A DNA stretch of 64,000 nt from Ipomoea triloba (taxonomy: Eukaryota > Streptophyta > Magnoliopsida > Solanales > Convolvulaceae). Every line of letters starts with the position of its first letter. The first letter of the stretch is position 1. Shown here in pieces: positions 21,463 to 33,003 of this stretch. The notes below the pieces were generated by a model. That model saw only the letters and a program-made list of their open reading frames with translations. It did not search any database and had not been told where the DNA came from. The stretch covers positions 31,945,691-32,009,690 of the forward strand of contig NC_044916.1 of the NCBI RefSeq assembly GCF_003576645.1, read 5' to 3'. A program made the translations under genes and the position numbers.

Positions 21463-21544
21463 GAAGAATGAGGGTGAGCGCAATAAAGCGAAGGCGAATA
21501 ACAAGTCCAAGAAACGCAAGGGAAAAGGTGGCCGCGGGAGGTGA
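21463..21544 (+). other. Short basic-tail ORF end of unknown origin
   Basis: Immediately after helicase similarity stops, one frame reads GERNKAKANNKSKKRKGKGG, then Arg-Gly-Arg and TGA (21542-21544). The helicase genes have nothing like this at the matching position. The base composition and lysine/arginine richness look like the true C-terminus of another gene, perhaps one encoding a nucleic-acid-binding protein. I do not recognise the family. In the helicase frame the fusion ends sooner, at a TGA after Gly-Glu-Glu. Confidence 0.45.
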
Positions 21545-21784
21545 TGCTTCCTTGCTTGGTTGCGTTGGAACCATTTTAATTCCCTTCCATGTGTAAAACC
21601 CTTCCCTTTTGTTGCATCGCATGCTACTTTGGGGATTATATTTTTTCATAATTACATAAAGAATAATCAGTCCCTTTTTTTTAAACCTTTATTTGATGAA
21701 TTTGATGAAAGTTGGGGTCAATCGGGCATCAACCTTAACGATGACCTAGAATATACAGAACTGATCACATTACGGGGTGTATAA

Positions 21785-22620
21785 TGCATTGTGCATCCTG
21801 GTGCACGGTATAACGATCCGTGATTATTATTAGTATATTAACCAACTCTCAATCAAGTTGGTATATTTATTAGAATACTTGATCACCTAAAAAACAAGTC
21901 GTACTTCTTTAAAACTAATCTAATGCATCACTTACTACTATAGGAACAAATGTTAAACATAAAGCACACTAACGAACTACATACCACTAGAATCTCGAGC
22001 AAAGCTTCCACACTTAGCCACATCAAAACCCCTTTTTGTAGCACATGCTCACATTTGGCTTAGCCCATCCTTCTTACAATGACAAATTATACTATGGATC
22101 ATGTATATCATAGTTTAAAAATAACTTTAAGATTATGTATCTGTTGTTGACACATTTTGTACTTGCAGTTAACAATTTTTGTACCTGTAGGCTGTAGTTA
22201 TCATATTATGTTTCAGCAATTATCAAGTTATGTGTTTACATATATAGAAATTGTTAACTACAGGTACAAAATGTGTTAATTGAAGATATTTTGTATCAGG
22301 GTTCACAAATGCAATATGAACCCTGGTTCATGGTATAACAATTGAATTGGGATACCATGGATCAGGGTCTACCTTGCATTGTAGACCTTGGTTCAAAAAT
22401 AATCTTCAGATTTTGTATCTATAATTGGCACGCTCTGTACATATAGTTGACAATTTCTGTACCTATAACTATCATACTATGTGTAAATAATTGTCAAGTT
22501 ATTTGTTTACATGTATAGAAACTGTTAACTATAGGTATAGAATATGTTAATTTGAAATACATAATTTTTTTTATCAGGGTTCACAATGCAATATGAATCT
22601 TGGTCGGTGGTACAGGGAAT
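21785..22620. repeat. Two diverged copies of a unit of about 290 bp with GGTATAAC-type junctions
   Basis: The two copies, about 22080-22340 and about 22370-22610, share a run of motifs: ATTTTGTATCT, GTTAACAATTT/GTTGACAATTT, GTACCTGTAG/GTACCTATAA, AATTGTCAAGTTAT, GTTTACAT, AACTGTTAACTA and ATCAGGGTTCACAA. Between them is a worn palindrome (ATCAGGGTCTACCTTGCATT...). CATGGTATAAC or CACGGTATAAC occurs at about 21812 and 22331. No coding capacity is visible. Confidence 0.65.
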
Positions 22621-23113
22621 TGTAAGGAGGTCCAAAATCGTCATTTAAATGGGCCTAAGTTAATTGATCAGATTTTTTTGTAGGCCCATGTGGAAGAAAT
22701 TTAATTAGACTTCCATTTATAACCCTGGTTCAGAACGTTAGCCAGCCGGGATCCGTTTAAAGTATTTGTAACGCATGGATACATCCATCCAGAAGCACAG
22801 GGCGTACAAAGACTTCCATGCACGGCACTACGTGTCAGGCTCTGATTGGAAGGTTTCAGAAAGGTTGACTTCTCTTCGTCGTTGTAGCCAATCACGCTCG
22901 CTGTTTCGCCTTATTTCGAATCCACAATTTAAGCACAGGCTGAACCCTCACCACTCTCCCCTCCTACCCCTCCGCTCTGGCGCAGTCTCTGTCTCTCTGC
23001 TCCTTTTCCTGAACGATTTTCAGTGAGTTCTTCATCTTCTTCTTCGATTGTTATTTTCTCCTCTGTGGTAAAAATCTAATCTTTCCCCCCCCCCCCCCCC
23101 CCCCTTTTTTTTT
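22621..23113 (+). promoter_or_regulatory. TGD2: Probable TGD2 promoter and distal leader
   Basis: Composition changes to CT-rich leader-like sequence (about 22930-23030), including CTCCCCTCCTACCCCTCCGC and ending ACGATTTTCAG. It is followed by a (C)n(T)n tract and a gap. The region lies upstream of TGD2 in the same direction. The transcription start cannot be fixed. Confidence 0.4.
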
Positions 23114-23355
23114 NNNNNNNNNNNNNNNNNNNNNNNNNNNNNNNNNNNNNNNNNNNNNNNNNNNNNNNNNNNNNNNNNNNNNNNNNNNNNNNNNNNNNNN
23201 NNNNNNNNNNNNNNNNNNNNNNNNNNNNNNNNNNNNNNNNNNNNNNNNNNNNNNNNNNNNNNNNNNNNNNNNNNNNNNNNNNNNNNNNNNNNNNNNNNNN
23301 NNNNNNNNNNNNNNNNNNNNNNNNNNNNNNNNNNNNNNNNNNNNNNNNNNNNNNN
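23114..23355. other. Sequence gap, 242 N, bounded by matching C/T homopolymers
   Basis: The left edge is a C run then a T run; the right edge is again a C run then a T run in the same orientation. The tract may be one locus read twice, in which case the gap size is unreliable. Confidence 1.
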
Positions 23356-24292
23356 TCCCCCCCCCCCCCCCTTTTTTTTTTTTCGGGAGTGCAATTTCTT
23401 TGTTATTTTTGGATTCAATTCTGATGCTTGTTGCGCAAAATTGGCTCATTCTATCGATTGATTACGCAATTTTTTGCATTGATTTCCACTTTTACTCTCC
23501 CTTTTTTTTTTGGGTGATTTGTATTTATCCATCTTTTTCTGTGTCGTCTCCTTAAGGTGGACTTGATGCCTTCAGGGCTAAAGTTCATTGCTTTTTTTTT
23601 AATCCCCTCTAATGGTGAATTTATTACTGTAAATATTTTCCCTCCCTTGATTGTAAACATGGGCTCTAAGGATTTTTCGTGAACAGTCAGTAAGGAATAA
23701 TGAATTGGTGGAAATGCTAATTAAATGGCTTTAATGCTTTTGTTATCTCCCTTAAACAAGAAAAATACTGGGATGCTATAGTCTTAATAGAATGTCCTTC
23801 AATTCTGCCATTTATGTTCAAACTGAAATTCGTTGTAGACTCCATCAGTTGGAGCAGGATATAAAGGCAATTAGGCTGTGAGTAAAATTGAAAACTTTGG
23901 AGGAGGTTTGTAGTATAGGTAAAGGAAATTGAAGAACTCTAATGCAATGGGACCTGCTGAAGGAAACTAAAAACTGTATGACTTTTATATATCTAATATA
24001 GTCCTGATATTCTAAAAACTAAAAACCGTCGCCCTAGCTGGTAAGATCTTGTCATCGCTTCTAAGTTTTTACTGATTCGAGTGATTTTGGTTATCTTTAA
24101 ATCTTGTTTTATTTTTATTTTTTTTCCGCTCACATCGAAATGTCAAATTGATAATTCAGATTCGGTCAATAATCGCAGTGTGTTAATGATGTTGTAATTG
24201 CTATTGTTTTTCAGCTCCCATTTTCACTGAGAAGATAATCAGTAACATGAATAGTGAGTGAAAGAGAATATAGGATTTATACGAAGAGAAGA
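23356..24292 (+). promoter_or_regulatory. TGD2: TGD2 5' leader region with a leader intron and a 4-codon upstream ORF
   Basis: A non-coding exon end and intron (donor at CCCTAGCTG/GTAAGATC near 24041, acceptor TTCAG/ATTCGG near 24160, or a later one at TTTTTCAG near 24214) precede the coding start. The 24026-24175 part is duplicated at 19646-19796. A short upstream ORF, ATG AAT AGT GAG TGA (24247-24261), ends 31 bp before the TGD2 ATG and could reduce its translation. Confidence 0.5.
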
Positions 24293-27200
24293 ATGGCTGG
24301 GAATGCATTAGTTAATCTTTCCACAAATTCTACCATGTTGCATATTGTGCCGAATAGGCGTAACGGTCTTGTGGATTTCTTGCCACGCTCAAGAACTCCA
24401 GCAAGACCCAGTGGTAGAGTCTTTAGGGTAAAAGCAATGTCTGCAGAAACGGGTCATAGTCAGGAGCAGAAACAAGAACAGCCCGGGGTGGCTTCTGAAC
24501 GAAAAAATATAATATCTGTTGTTTTGGATGTGCCAAGGAACATTTGGAGGCAGACTCTAAGGCCACTGAATGATTTTGGGTATGGGAGAAGGAGCATTTG
24601 GGAAGGTGGGGTAGGGTTGTTTCTTGTTTCTGGTGCGGTGTTGTTGGCACTTAGCTTGGCTTGGTTGCGGGGGTTTCAATTGCGATCGAAGTTCAGGAAA
24701 TATTTGGCTGTTTTTGAGTTTGACCAGGCTTCAGGCATCTGTACAGGGACACCTGTTAGGATCCGAGGGGTGAATGTTGGGAATGTTATCCGGGTTAATC
24801 CCTCGTTGAAAAATATTGAAGCCGTGGCTGAGGTGTGCTAACTACTAAACTTTGAATTATTCTATTGTTGACCTACATGTGGTGTGAATAAATTTCTCTG
24901 TTGAAACGAAAACATCTTTTGTAGGTTGATGATGACAAGATAATTATACCTCGAAATTCGTTGGTAGAGGTGAACCAGTCCGGTCTTCTCATGGAAACTA
25001 TGATCGATATTACTCCCAGAGACCCAATTCCAACTCCTTCAGTAGGACCTCTTGATCAAGATTGTCTCAAAGAAGGTTTAATTGTATGTGACAGGCAAAA
25101 GATAAAGGGATATCCAGGGGTTAGTCTGGATGCATTGGTTGGGATATTCACCCGCATTGGCCGTGAAGTAGAAGAAATTGGTGTTGCAAATACCTTTTCT
25201 TTGGCTGAAAAAGTTGTATATGCCATTGAGGAGGCTCGTCCTTTACTCAATAAGGTATGAGGTGCATTCTTCTTTAAGTTCACTTGATTATAGTGTTGTT
25301 TGGTAATCTATGTGATTACTCACAGTTTAACTGTGAAAAGACTTCGTTCTTTCCTGTTAACTTACATGTCACTTAGTTTCTCTTTAATTTTTAAGGAACC
25401 TATGCGTTCATAGGTTTCTCCTAAGATTGAAGAAATATGTTGTGCAACTTTCTGGCCTACGGCTTCCAAGGGTATTAAAAATCTAAATACAACACAAAGC
25501 TAACTTGAAATGAGTCTTGTTTGCAAAACGGATACCAAGTCAGGAAAATTCCTCAATTTTGAGGCTTTGGACTCTGTGCATATCTATTAGAATACAAAGT
25601 GTGATGGGTACAAAAGGGAGAAAAAAATGACGTTAAAGGACTTTGGACTCTGTGCATGTCTATTATAAGGTATTTTCTGGAACCCAGTATTTAAAATATT
25701 CTCATGTAGCAATGCCCCAGATCAAAGCCATGGCTGAAGATGTTCAGCCTTTGTTGACTGAAGTCCGTGATAGTGGCTTATTGAGCGAAGTAGAGAGTTT
25801 GACAAAAAGCTTGACACAAGCTTCTGAAGATCTGAGGTAAATTTTGAATTACATTTATTGTTAAATTCCCCTTCACCCCGTGTGTTTGTTCACTGAAGAG
25901 CATTGCAGGTCTTTAAAAATGTTGTTTCAGCTTTCTAATTTTTTATCTCAAGAACTTTCCAAGTCTTTTCCCAGTTTAATTTTATCAACTTGTCATATCA
26001 TGCAGCATAACAATGGTTATACTCCATTTAGTCTCCCTATTTATGATAGTGAAACTACTGTGATAATCTGTTTGTTGGTATGCCATGCTATGCTAAGGTG
26101 GATTAGTTAGCTCTTCATCTTTTCTAGGAACAATAAAACAAAGAATATCTCTAACAAAAAAACCAATACCTTTCTACTGTCAAATATTTATAGAGTTAGA
26201 GACCACCTTCATTTAGGATTGTAGGTATTCCGTTTTGAAGTTGAAAAGTTTAAGTTGGGAATACTTTCGAGTTTGGAGTTTGATGACCTGCCTTTGTTTT
26301 TGTAATGTAACTATGTAAGTTTGATGACTGCCTTCACTTTTTAAGGTCAGTGACAACTGACAAGGTTCATTTTACCAAATTAAACAAAGAGTCATCCACT
26401 TTAAGTACAACATCAAAATGCGATATGGGAATTGGGAAGAAACATTAAAAGCAAAAGAACAAGAATTATAAGTATGGCTGTTTAGGAGAAAGTTTCTTGA
26501 ATTAGAATGAATTTAGCTCCTTTTACTTGTTGCCCCACATATGAGCTCCAGATTGTAATGAAGGCTTACTTGTTTATAAAGTTTGCAGCCAAAAAATAAA
26601 TAACAATTAAGTTTACCCAGACATGATCAATTGTGATGAGTCTATTTTATAGCTGAAAATAGCTAGAAGCCTAGCATTTTCTAAACTTAACAGTTACATA
26701 CCTTAGGCCTTGCTTACTTTACGTTTAAAAAAAAAAATTAAAATAAAAAGCTGGGGAACAAAATTCAAAATCCAATGTAAACAATCTCCAGTTTTCCAAA
26801 GTCAAATGCAAAATTCATGAAAATACCAAAATGCCCATCATAAAAAATATCAAAGCATAAACTCAAAGTTTATCTACTATGAACACCATTATCATGTAAA
26901 ATATCTTGGGTTAAATAAAAAAAAATCCCCAAAAGCATATTATTCAAATCAATAAAATGAACCAAGTTTTTAATAATAAAAGGAGAGATTTAAGAAAAAG
27001 AATTTGATTGTTGCTTTAATTCTGGAAATTGAGCTCTTGGTTGTCAACTTCCAGTGACTTCATCTCCACTTCCAGCTACTGCCAGTGGTCTCTCCCCCTG
27101 TCCTACCATCAATCTATCACATATTATTAATTATTCTTTCATGGGCTCATGGCAATTTAGGTTAATGGTCAAACCAGCTAATCCAATCAACTAACAGCTA

Positions 27201-28063
27201 CTAGCTAATTCAATCAGCTAATAACTATTTGCCAAACACCCCCTAGTTCTCATTGATGCCAGCAGTTGCTGATAGGGTGGACCACCACTACTCAAAGTAG
27301 TTGGCAGAGCTTGCTGGGAGAGTAGATCGAGTTGGGATGGGGGAAAAGGTTACATGAATTGCACCAAGTGAACATAGTAAATGCAAAACATTTGATACAT
27401 AAATCATTTTATGTTTCTTTTTTACACTAAGTGAACATGCCATTTACTTTCATCAATACTGATTTTCAGTAAAGCGTATTCACATTCATAGTAATTCCTT
27501 TCAATTAATACAATTAACAACACCTCACTCTAGAAGCCATTAATTATTGCGAATTGAATTTTGAAATTCCCCTTTGTAGTAACATTCTTTTTTTAATAGA
27601 TTTAAATATTACTATATTAGTCCAATGTGAATTGTTATGCGTAATTGAGGATAAATCTATTATTATCTTGCATTGGCATACACAGCATTTTTTAGCTTGT
27701 ACAACCTGGGACTGTCTTCTTGTATGTATTTATTGGACACATCGTATGTGGATATGAACATTTAGGCTTACAGTATTTTGCATATTGAAACTGCAGAAAA
27801 GTGCATTCATCTGTAATGACTCCTGAGAATACAGAACTAATAAGGAAGTCTGTATATACACTGGTTTTCACTTTGAAGAACATTGAGGTATGTGTTGCTT
27901 GGCCAAGTTTTCGTGGATAATTATGCAAGCACTTAGTTCTTTCTTATTCAGTGTCAATCAAACCGTGCAGAGTATAAGCTCCGACATATTAGGATTCACT
28001 GGTGATGAAGCGACCAGACGGAATCTAAAATTGCTTATCAAGTCACTCAGCAGGCTACTGTGA
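24293..28063 (+). CDS. TGD2: TRIGALACTOSYLDIACYLGLYCEROL 2, MCE-domain lipid-transfer protein, 5 coding exons, 389 aa
   Basis: Substrate-binding subunit of the TGD1-TGD2-TGD3 ABC complex of the chloroplast inner envelope, which brings ER-derived lipid (TGD2 binds phosphatidic acid) into the plastid. Coding exons: 24293-24832, 24925-25254, 25721-25836, 27797-27887 and 27971-28063; all introns are GT-AG with consistent phase, giving 389 aa (381 in Arabidopsis). A Ser/Arg-rich transit peptide precedes DVPRNIWRQTL. A single membrane segment lies at about residues 105-127 (VGLFLVSGAVLLALSLAWL). The MCE domain follows, with GICTGTPVRIRGVNVGNVIR and SLVEVNQSGLLMET. The C-terminus ends GDEATRRNLKLLIKSLSRLL. 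Intron 3 is long (1,960 bp) and holds repeat debris. The ATG at 24293 gives the best transit peptide and is the first in this frame. Confidence 0.97.
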
Positions 28064-28684
28064 AGATGGAAAGACACCGAAAAGCTTAGTCACAAAATTT
28101 AATATTCAAATTGAGTGAATCCGAACTGCTTCTATAATCTTGAATGCAACAGGCAGGCATTTGACACGGAGGCCAGTTTAGATCGCTGTTGGAGACACAC
28201 GAGTTCTTTGGGTAATTGTGCAAATCGTTTAGGTAGTTTGATCTTTTGTTAAGATAGAAGATGAACCTATATTCCTTGTATTCCCATTACTGTGCTTTGG
28301 TGAAGCCTTCATAATGTCTCTTTCTTGTATTCAAACTCCTGTCTGGGAATATGAGGAAATAGTTCAGAGATTTTGGTTAGAAATATTAAGGTGTTTACTT
28401 TGATTCTTTGAACTGAAAGGATAGTTGTCCTTTGAAGCTTTTTCATATTTTTGAAATTTGGGCTCAAGACAATGTACCCATTGATCAGGTTTATTGAATT
28501 TTGTTAATAAGATTATAGATTAAAGAATTTCATGGAGTTGTGCAACAACTTCAAGTAATTGTAATGGGAGGTTTGGTTTACAAAATGTTAGATTGATGGA
28601 ATCCGTTTGGTTAATAATTGAAAGACAAGGTAGCTCGGTAGCTCTAAGGTTTTTTTTTAAAGCAAAAACATCCATAGTCTATAA
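28064..28684 (+). other. TGD2 3' UTR and flank
   Basis: Downstream sequence of TGD2. No other gene, RNA or clear repeat is seen before the MITE at 28685. Confidence 0.4.
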
Positions 28685-28974
28685 GAGCATTCTTATCAGT
28701 GGAGTTTTTGTACGGTTATTGAGGAGTTTTTTGTAAGTGTGATTAGGAAATAGAAAATGGGGTGGGAGGAAAAAATAAATAAAACAAATCAATTTAAAAA
28801 AAAAAAAAACTGATGCTGTCAGTTGACGCGCCCAGCGTAAGTAGCACTCACCCTTGCATGAGCGCCTGTTCCTTTGCCTTAGTGGGACCCATTGACCTGC
28901 ATTATTCCTTATTTTACAGAAACTCCTCACCCATTATCTCTCCTCATTACCAATCACCATTGATGGGAATGCAC
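28685..28974. mobile_element. PIF/Harbinger-like MITE, 290 bp
   Basis: The ends are inverted repeats: left GAGCATTCTTATCAGTGG, right complementary to GTGCATTCCCATCAATGG. TAA lies directly outside both ends (28682-28684 and 28975-28977), a 3-bp target duplication. It is non-coding apart from chance frames and has a GC-rich centre (GACGCGCCCAGCG). The block at 3034-3440 has similar outer motifs. Confidence 0.75.
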
Positions 28975-29248
28975 TAAGGATAAGCAGGTCGAGTAACTTT
29001 CAGTCAAATTGATTCAACATTTAATTGAGTATGAAGTTTGATTTTTATTTTTCATTGTGATTCTTTGTCGATTAGAATTAGAGGACGTTTCACTCTTTTT
29101 GATGGGAGATGTGGGCTTTCCGTAATCAAAGGATAAACAGGTGAGTAGGTGACATTTATAACTTTCTAAACTTGGGGGGCGCATATGTGAAGTATAAAAA
29201 CCTGTGGGGGAATCCTAAAAATTTAAATTATCTATAATCTAAACTAAA

Positions 29249-32200
29249 ATGGCTTCTACACTCTACGTCTCTACTGAGGACTCCGGCGGTCCGACCAGTT
29301 CCACTCTATTGCCACTACACCCGTACGCTTCCACTTACAGGCGGCCATTATTGCACCTTCAATGGTATTTCTCTTTCGCTGCATATACAACCTCACACAT
29401 ATACGTTTGCATATGCCTCTCGTTCTTACTTGGTTGTTTTAGACTGGTATGTGTCATCCAACGTGAAATTCTCGACTTCTCGAGGCTTAAACGGAAAATT
29501 GCAAGCATGTTTTAACGGAAATACGGAGTAAATATTCATACGTTGTGGCAAATGAATTGTTAATTGTTATGCGTTTGCGTTTCTGATTATAGGGGGCAGG
29601 TTTAGTTGGAATAATGTTGAATTCTTGGAGCTTATGTGCGTATATTTGGAATCATTTATGCAGATACAGATGGGTAGCTTTTCTAGGGGAAAAATAGATA
29701 CGGCTGGTGGGCATTATCCGCATTCTCAGTTGACCATATGGAAGACTTCTTTGTGCCCTCAGATAGTTGCACGTTTCCTAGCAATGCCTCAAAAGAATAG
29801 TGAGTGTTTCCCTAATTGCGGTTTGGTGATGAATGGTTCGGGTTATTCTGGGCATATGCTTGTTCAAGCCTCAAAGTTGAAGGATAATGGAGAGGTAGAG
29901 GAAAGTGTTGGATCCACTGCAAGGTCGACAGGTAATGATATATCTAGGAGTCTGAATGGGAAAGCTACAAAAGGGTCTGGGACAACAGCCAGAGGAAGGA
30001 GGTTGTTAAAGGTCCGGGAGGAGAAGAGGAAACGGGAATATGATCGTCTTCACAACTATCCTGCTTGGGCCAAGTACATATTCTTTTTGTTTATTACATT
30101 CTTTCATTGTTGCCATTTTTCTGGAATGAAAGTAGAATTCATTACTTGCTTTGGTTTTTTGAGCAGGGTACTGGAAGATGCCTGCCAGCATGACACTGAG
30201 CTCCGAGCTGTTCTAGGGGATAGTATAGGAAACCCAGAGCTTATGAGGAAAAGGGTAACTTATGGAATTTGATGGAATTTTTTCGTTCATTTTATGATCA
30301 AATGATCAAATGAACCAAGGGAATTTGATTGGCATAATGTTCACTGATTGCTTTACTGGTTAGGATTACAGATTCCATTGACAAAATTTTCAGAGTGTAA
30401 ACATCTAGTTCATATTCCTCCTTGTCTCATACAACAGAACGTAGTTACTTACAAGTTGAATTGATTTTTTATTGTCTAAGGTTTAGGGTTTACTCTGACC
30501 AACTAGATAATGTTCTAGAAGTTGCATCATTGGGATATAGAAATCATAAAATTGAGTTCTTGCCATTTTATAGGAATAAAACACATATGACATTGTTAGA
30601 CTATGACAGATAAGTGCTAAAGTCTTTACTGCAGTTTGGACTCATAAATTTAGCTACCAAAAGCTGTGGGCAGTCCTAATGTGCTTCTCTCTCTTTTTTT
30701 TTTTTTTTTGTTAATGACATTCTTTTGAGATTTTTGAAAACCGAAGGAAAGAGATATATTGCACTTACAGACATCTAATTTTGTGAAGAGCTTCTAAGGC
30801 TTTAGAGCTACATTTGATGCTAAATCTTATAGCTTTCAGTGCCAAATAATAGATTTCAGCAATTATGAGAAACACAAAAAGAATTAGAAGCTACTTTGAG
30901 CCTAAGTAATCCAATCACCTTGATGCTATGCAATCATCAGCTATTGCTGAACTTTTACAGTTCTGAGAAGTGGCCATAAACTAACCTGTGAAACTGAAAA
31001 CGATGCAAACTTTACCTTTCAAACAGTAAGACTTAAGTTTAGCAACTTGGCTAGCACGATTGTACAATGAAACTCGTTAATCAATCAGAATGAAAACCAA
31101 ATTCTTTTGTGGCAGAGAAAAGAAGGAAATAGTTTAAATCAGTTAAGTTGTAGTCTGTAGACTCCTGCCAAATGGCAAAGTTAATCTAGATATGATTCGT
31201 CTTCTTCTTATAGTATTTCTGAACTTCTTTCTATTATGTTTATATCACACTTTCTGTTTTGTTGATAGGTTGAAGAAAGGGTTCGAACCAAGGGCCGAGA
31301 TTTCCAAAAGTCTAAAACAGGATCTGTCCTTGCTTTTAAAGTTAGCTTTAGAGAGTAATCAACTTGTCCATCTTATACTAGTTGCCTTCCAACTTTTCAG
31401 TCTAGTGCTTCTGTTTTCTTTTTCTTATTAATCGTTTGCTTTTGTTGTCTTTTAACATCTGTTACATATGATTCACATTTGGCGTAGAATGTATGTTGTT
31501 GTTTGTTAAGAGTCCCACATTTCTAAAATAGAGAGAAACATATGAGTTTATAAGGTCATGGGTTAGACTAGCTAATTGATTGGATTCAATCTTTTAGTCC
31601 AGGACTACGTTGGGTTTAATAACATTGTCAATAAATTATTAGATGGAATTAGACCACCTCAGCAAGGAAACTGAAAATAACTTGGTTGAATACACTTGTT
31701 TGTTGTTTTGTTTGATGTATTTTAGTCACATGTTACTCATACAGTGTTGGGTTTGACAGTTTCAATCCGTTGGATTCCTACATATGGTTTGAACTATATG
31801 GAGCACCATCTGATCGGGAAGTTGAACTTATTGGTAGTGTAAGTTGATTGTTTCCTCCCTTCTTCATCTCCATACTGTACTCATTCTCCTTTCACCTTGG
31901 TGCCCCCCTGCATCACAAGAAGAAATGATTAACTCCCTCGATTTATGTGATATCATGTGCCGCATAGTAGCTTGGAGCTTCTGGCTCTTCGAAAACTATT
32001 AATGAGATGTCGTATTGCAGGTTGTTCAGGCATGGTATGTCATGGGGCGTTTAGGTGCTTTCAACTCATCTAACTTGCAGGTTAGTGTTTCAATAAATTA
32101 TGTTACTGTTGTGGTATTTGTTACAGTTGTCATGAGCATTGCCATATTATATTTGCTACAAACACACCTCAAAACTGTAATTACTATGGCATATAAATAT

Positions 32201-33003
32201 ATACTTATAATATTTATATTTATTGAGGGCCATGCTCCAATATTCTTGAAATAATATATTTTTAAGAAAAATGCTACTCCGTAAAATATAGTGTGCTGAG
32301 TTAGGTTGTTATAGTGTTGCATTTCCTAATCACACAGATTCCTTCTTTTCATGATTTCAAAATTTTTATATTTTCTTTTAAAAAAATTACCCCTTGATAA
32401 TAATAATGGAAATGTTTGACGTTCAATAACTCAATGAATGCAGTTGGCAAACTCATCCATGGACAACAATCCTCTCTACGATGAAGATGCGGGTTCCAAG
32501 GTGATGCCATCGTCATTTCATGATATAAGCGATGTTGAGTTCCAGGACAACTGGGGTAGAGTTTGGTATGACTTCTTGTGATCCTTCTGTTTTTTTTTTT
32601 TTGGTGGTTTATTCGGTAAAGCTTGCTCATGCAGGGTAGATCTTGGCACGTCTGATTTCTTTTCTATTGATGTGCTTCTCAACTGCTTGACTGCATTGAG
32701 CTCAGAGTAAGCCCTGAATTTGTGAATTCCATTTGTTAGTTATATAAACCTTAGGAAAATCAAATTTGAAATGATATCCTAGGCTTTGATACGAAACTCG
32801 CAAGACGAGGGGAATTATTGCCCAAGATGTTTGGGAAGTTCGTATCAGTTAGACACATCCATCCATAGTTCATACCAATCTTTTGCAATTTTATCTGCAG
32901 ATACTTGGGCATTCAACAGGTAGTATTTGGTGGTCGCCGCATGGGTGATTGGGAAGATGGAATGACCGACCCTGAAGACGGATACAAATACTTCAAAATA
33001 TGA
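29249..33003 (+). CDS. DUF3531 family protein (At5g08400-type), about 9-10 exons
   Basis: Function unknown; predicted chloroplast protein conserved from cyanobacteria to plants. The certain exons are 29670-30073 (from an internal ATG), 30167-30254, 31269-31354, 31760-31838, 32021-32080, 32444-32565, 32635-32706 and 32901-33003; these alone give 337 aa. The conserved domain is unmistakable: FNPLDSYIWFELYGAPSDRE, VVQAWYVMGRLGAFNSSNLQ, VMPSSFHDISDVEFQDNWGR, VDLGTSDFFSIDVLLNCLTA and LGIQQVVFGGRRMGDWEDGM. The N-terminus is unsure. An ATG at 29249 (MASTLYVSTEDSGGPTSS...) looks like a transit peptide in good context and can be joined in frame either from 29446 to 29664 or from 29364 to 29600. The upstream linker RRLLKVREEKRKREYDRLHN is strongly basic. 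Confidence 0.88.
31509..31615 (+). repeat. Dispersed AGTCCCACATT repeat in the DUF3531 gene intron
   Basis: The motif order AGTCCCACATT ... GAGAGAAACATATG ... GTTTATAAGGTCATGG ... TTAGACTAG also occurs at about 20611-20720 (fragment), 39619-39710 (copy A, diverged) and 58974-59090 (copy C). It is a dispersed element, possibly SINE- or LTR-derived, present in introns of unrelated genes. Confidence 0.6.

Noticed and set aside
23032..23449. Open frames with poly-Gly and poly-Lys across 23114-23355
   Set aside because: Artefact of C/T homopolymers and the gap.
26700..27245. A full MITE in TGD2 intron 3
   Set aside because: TTTGCCAAACACCCCCTAG at the right looks like a terminus, but I could not find a matching left end or target duplication.
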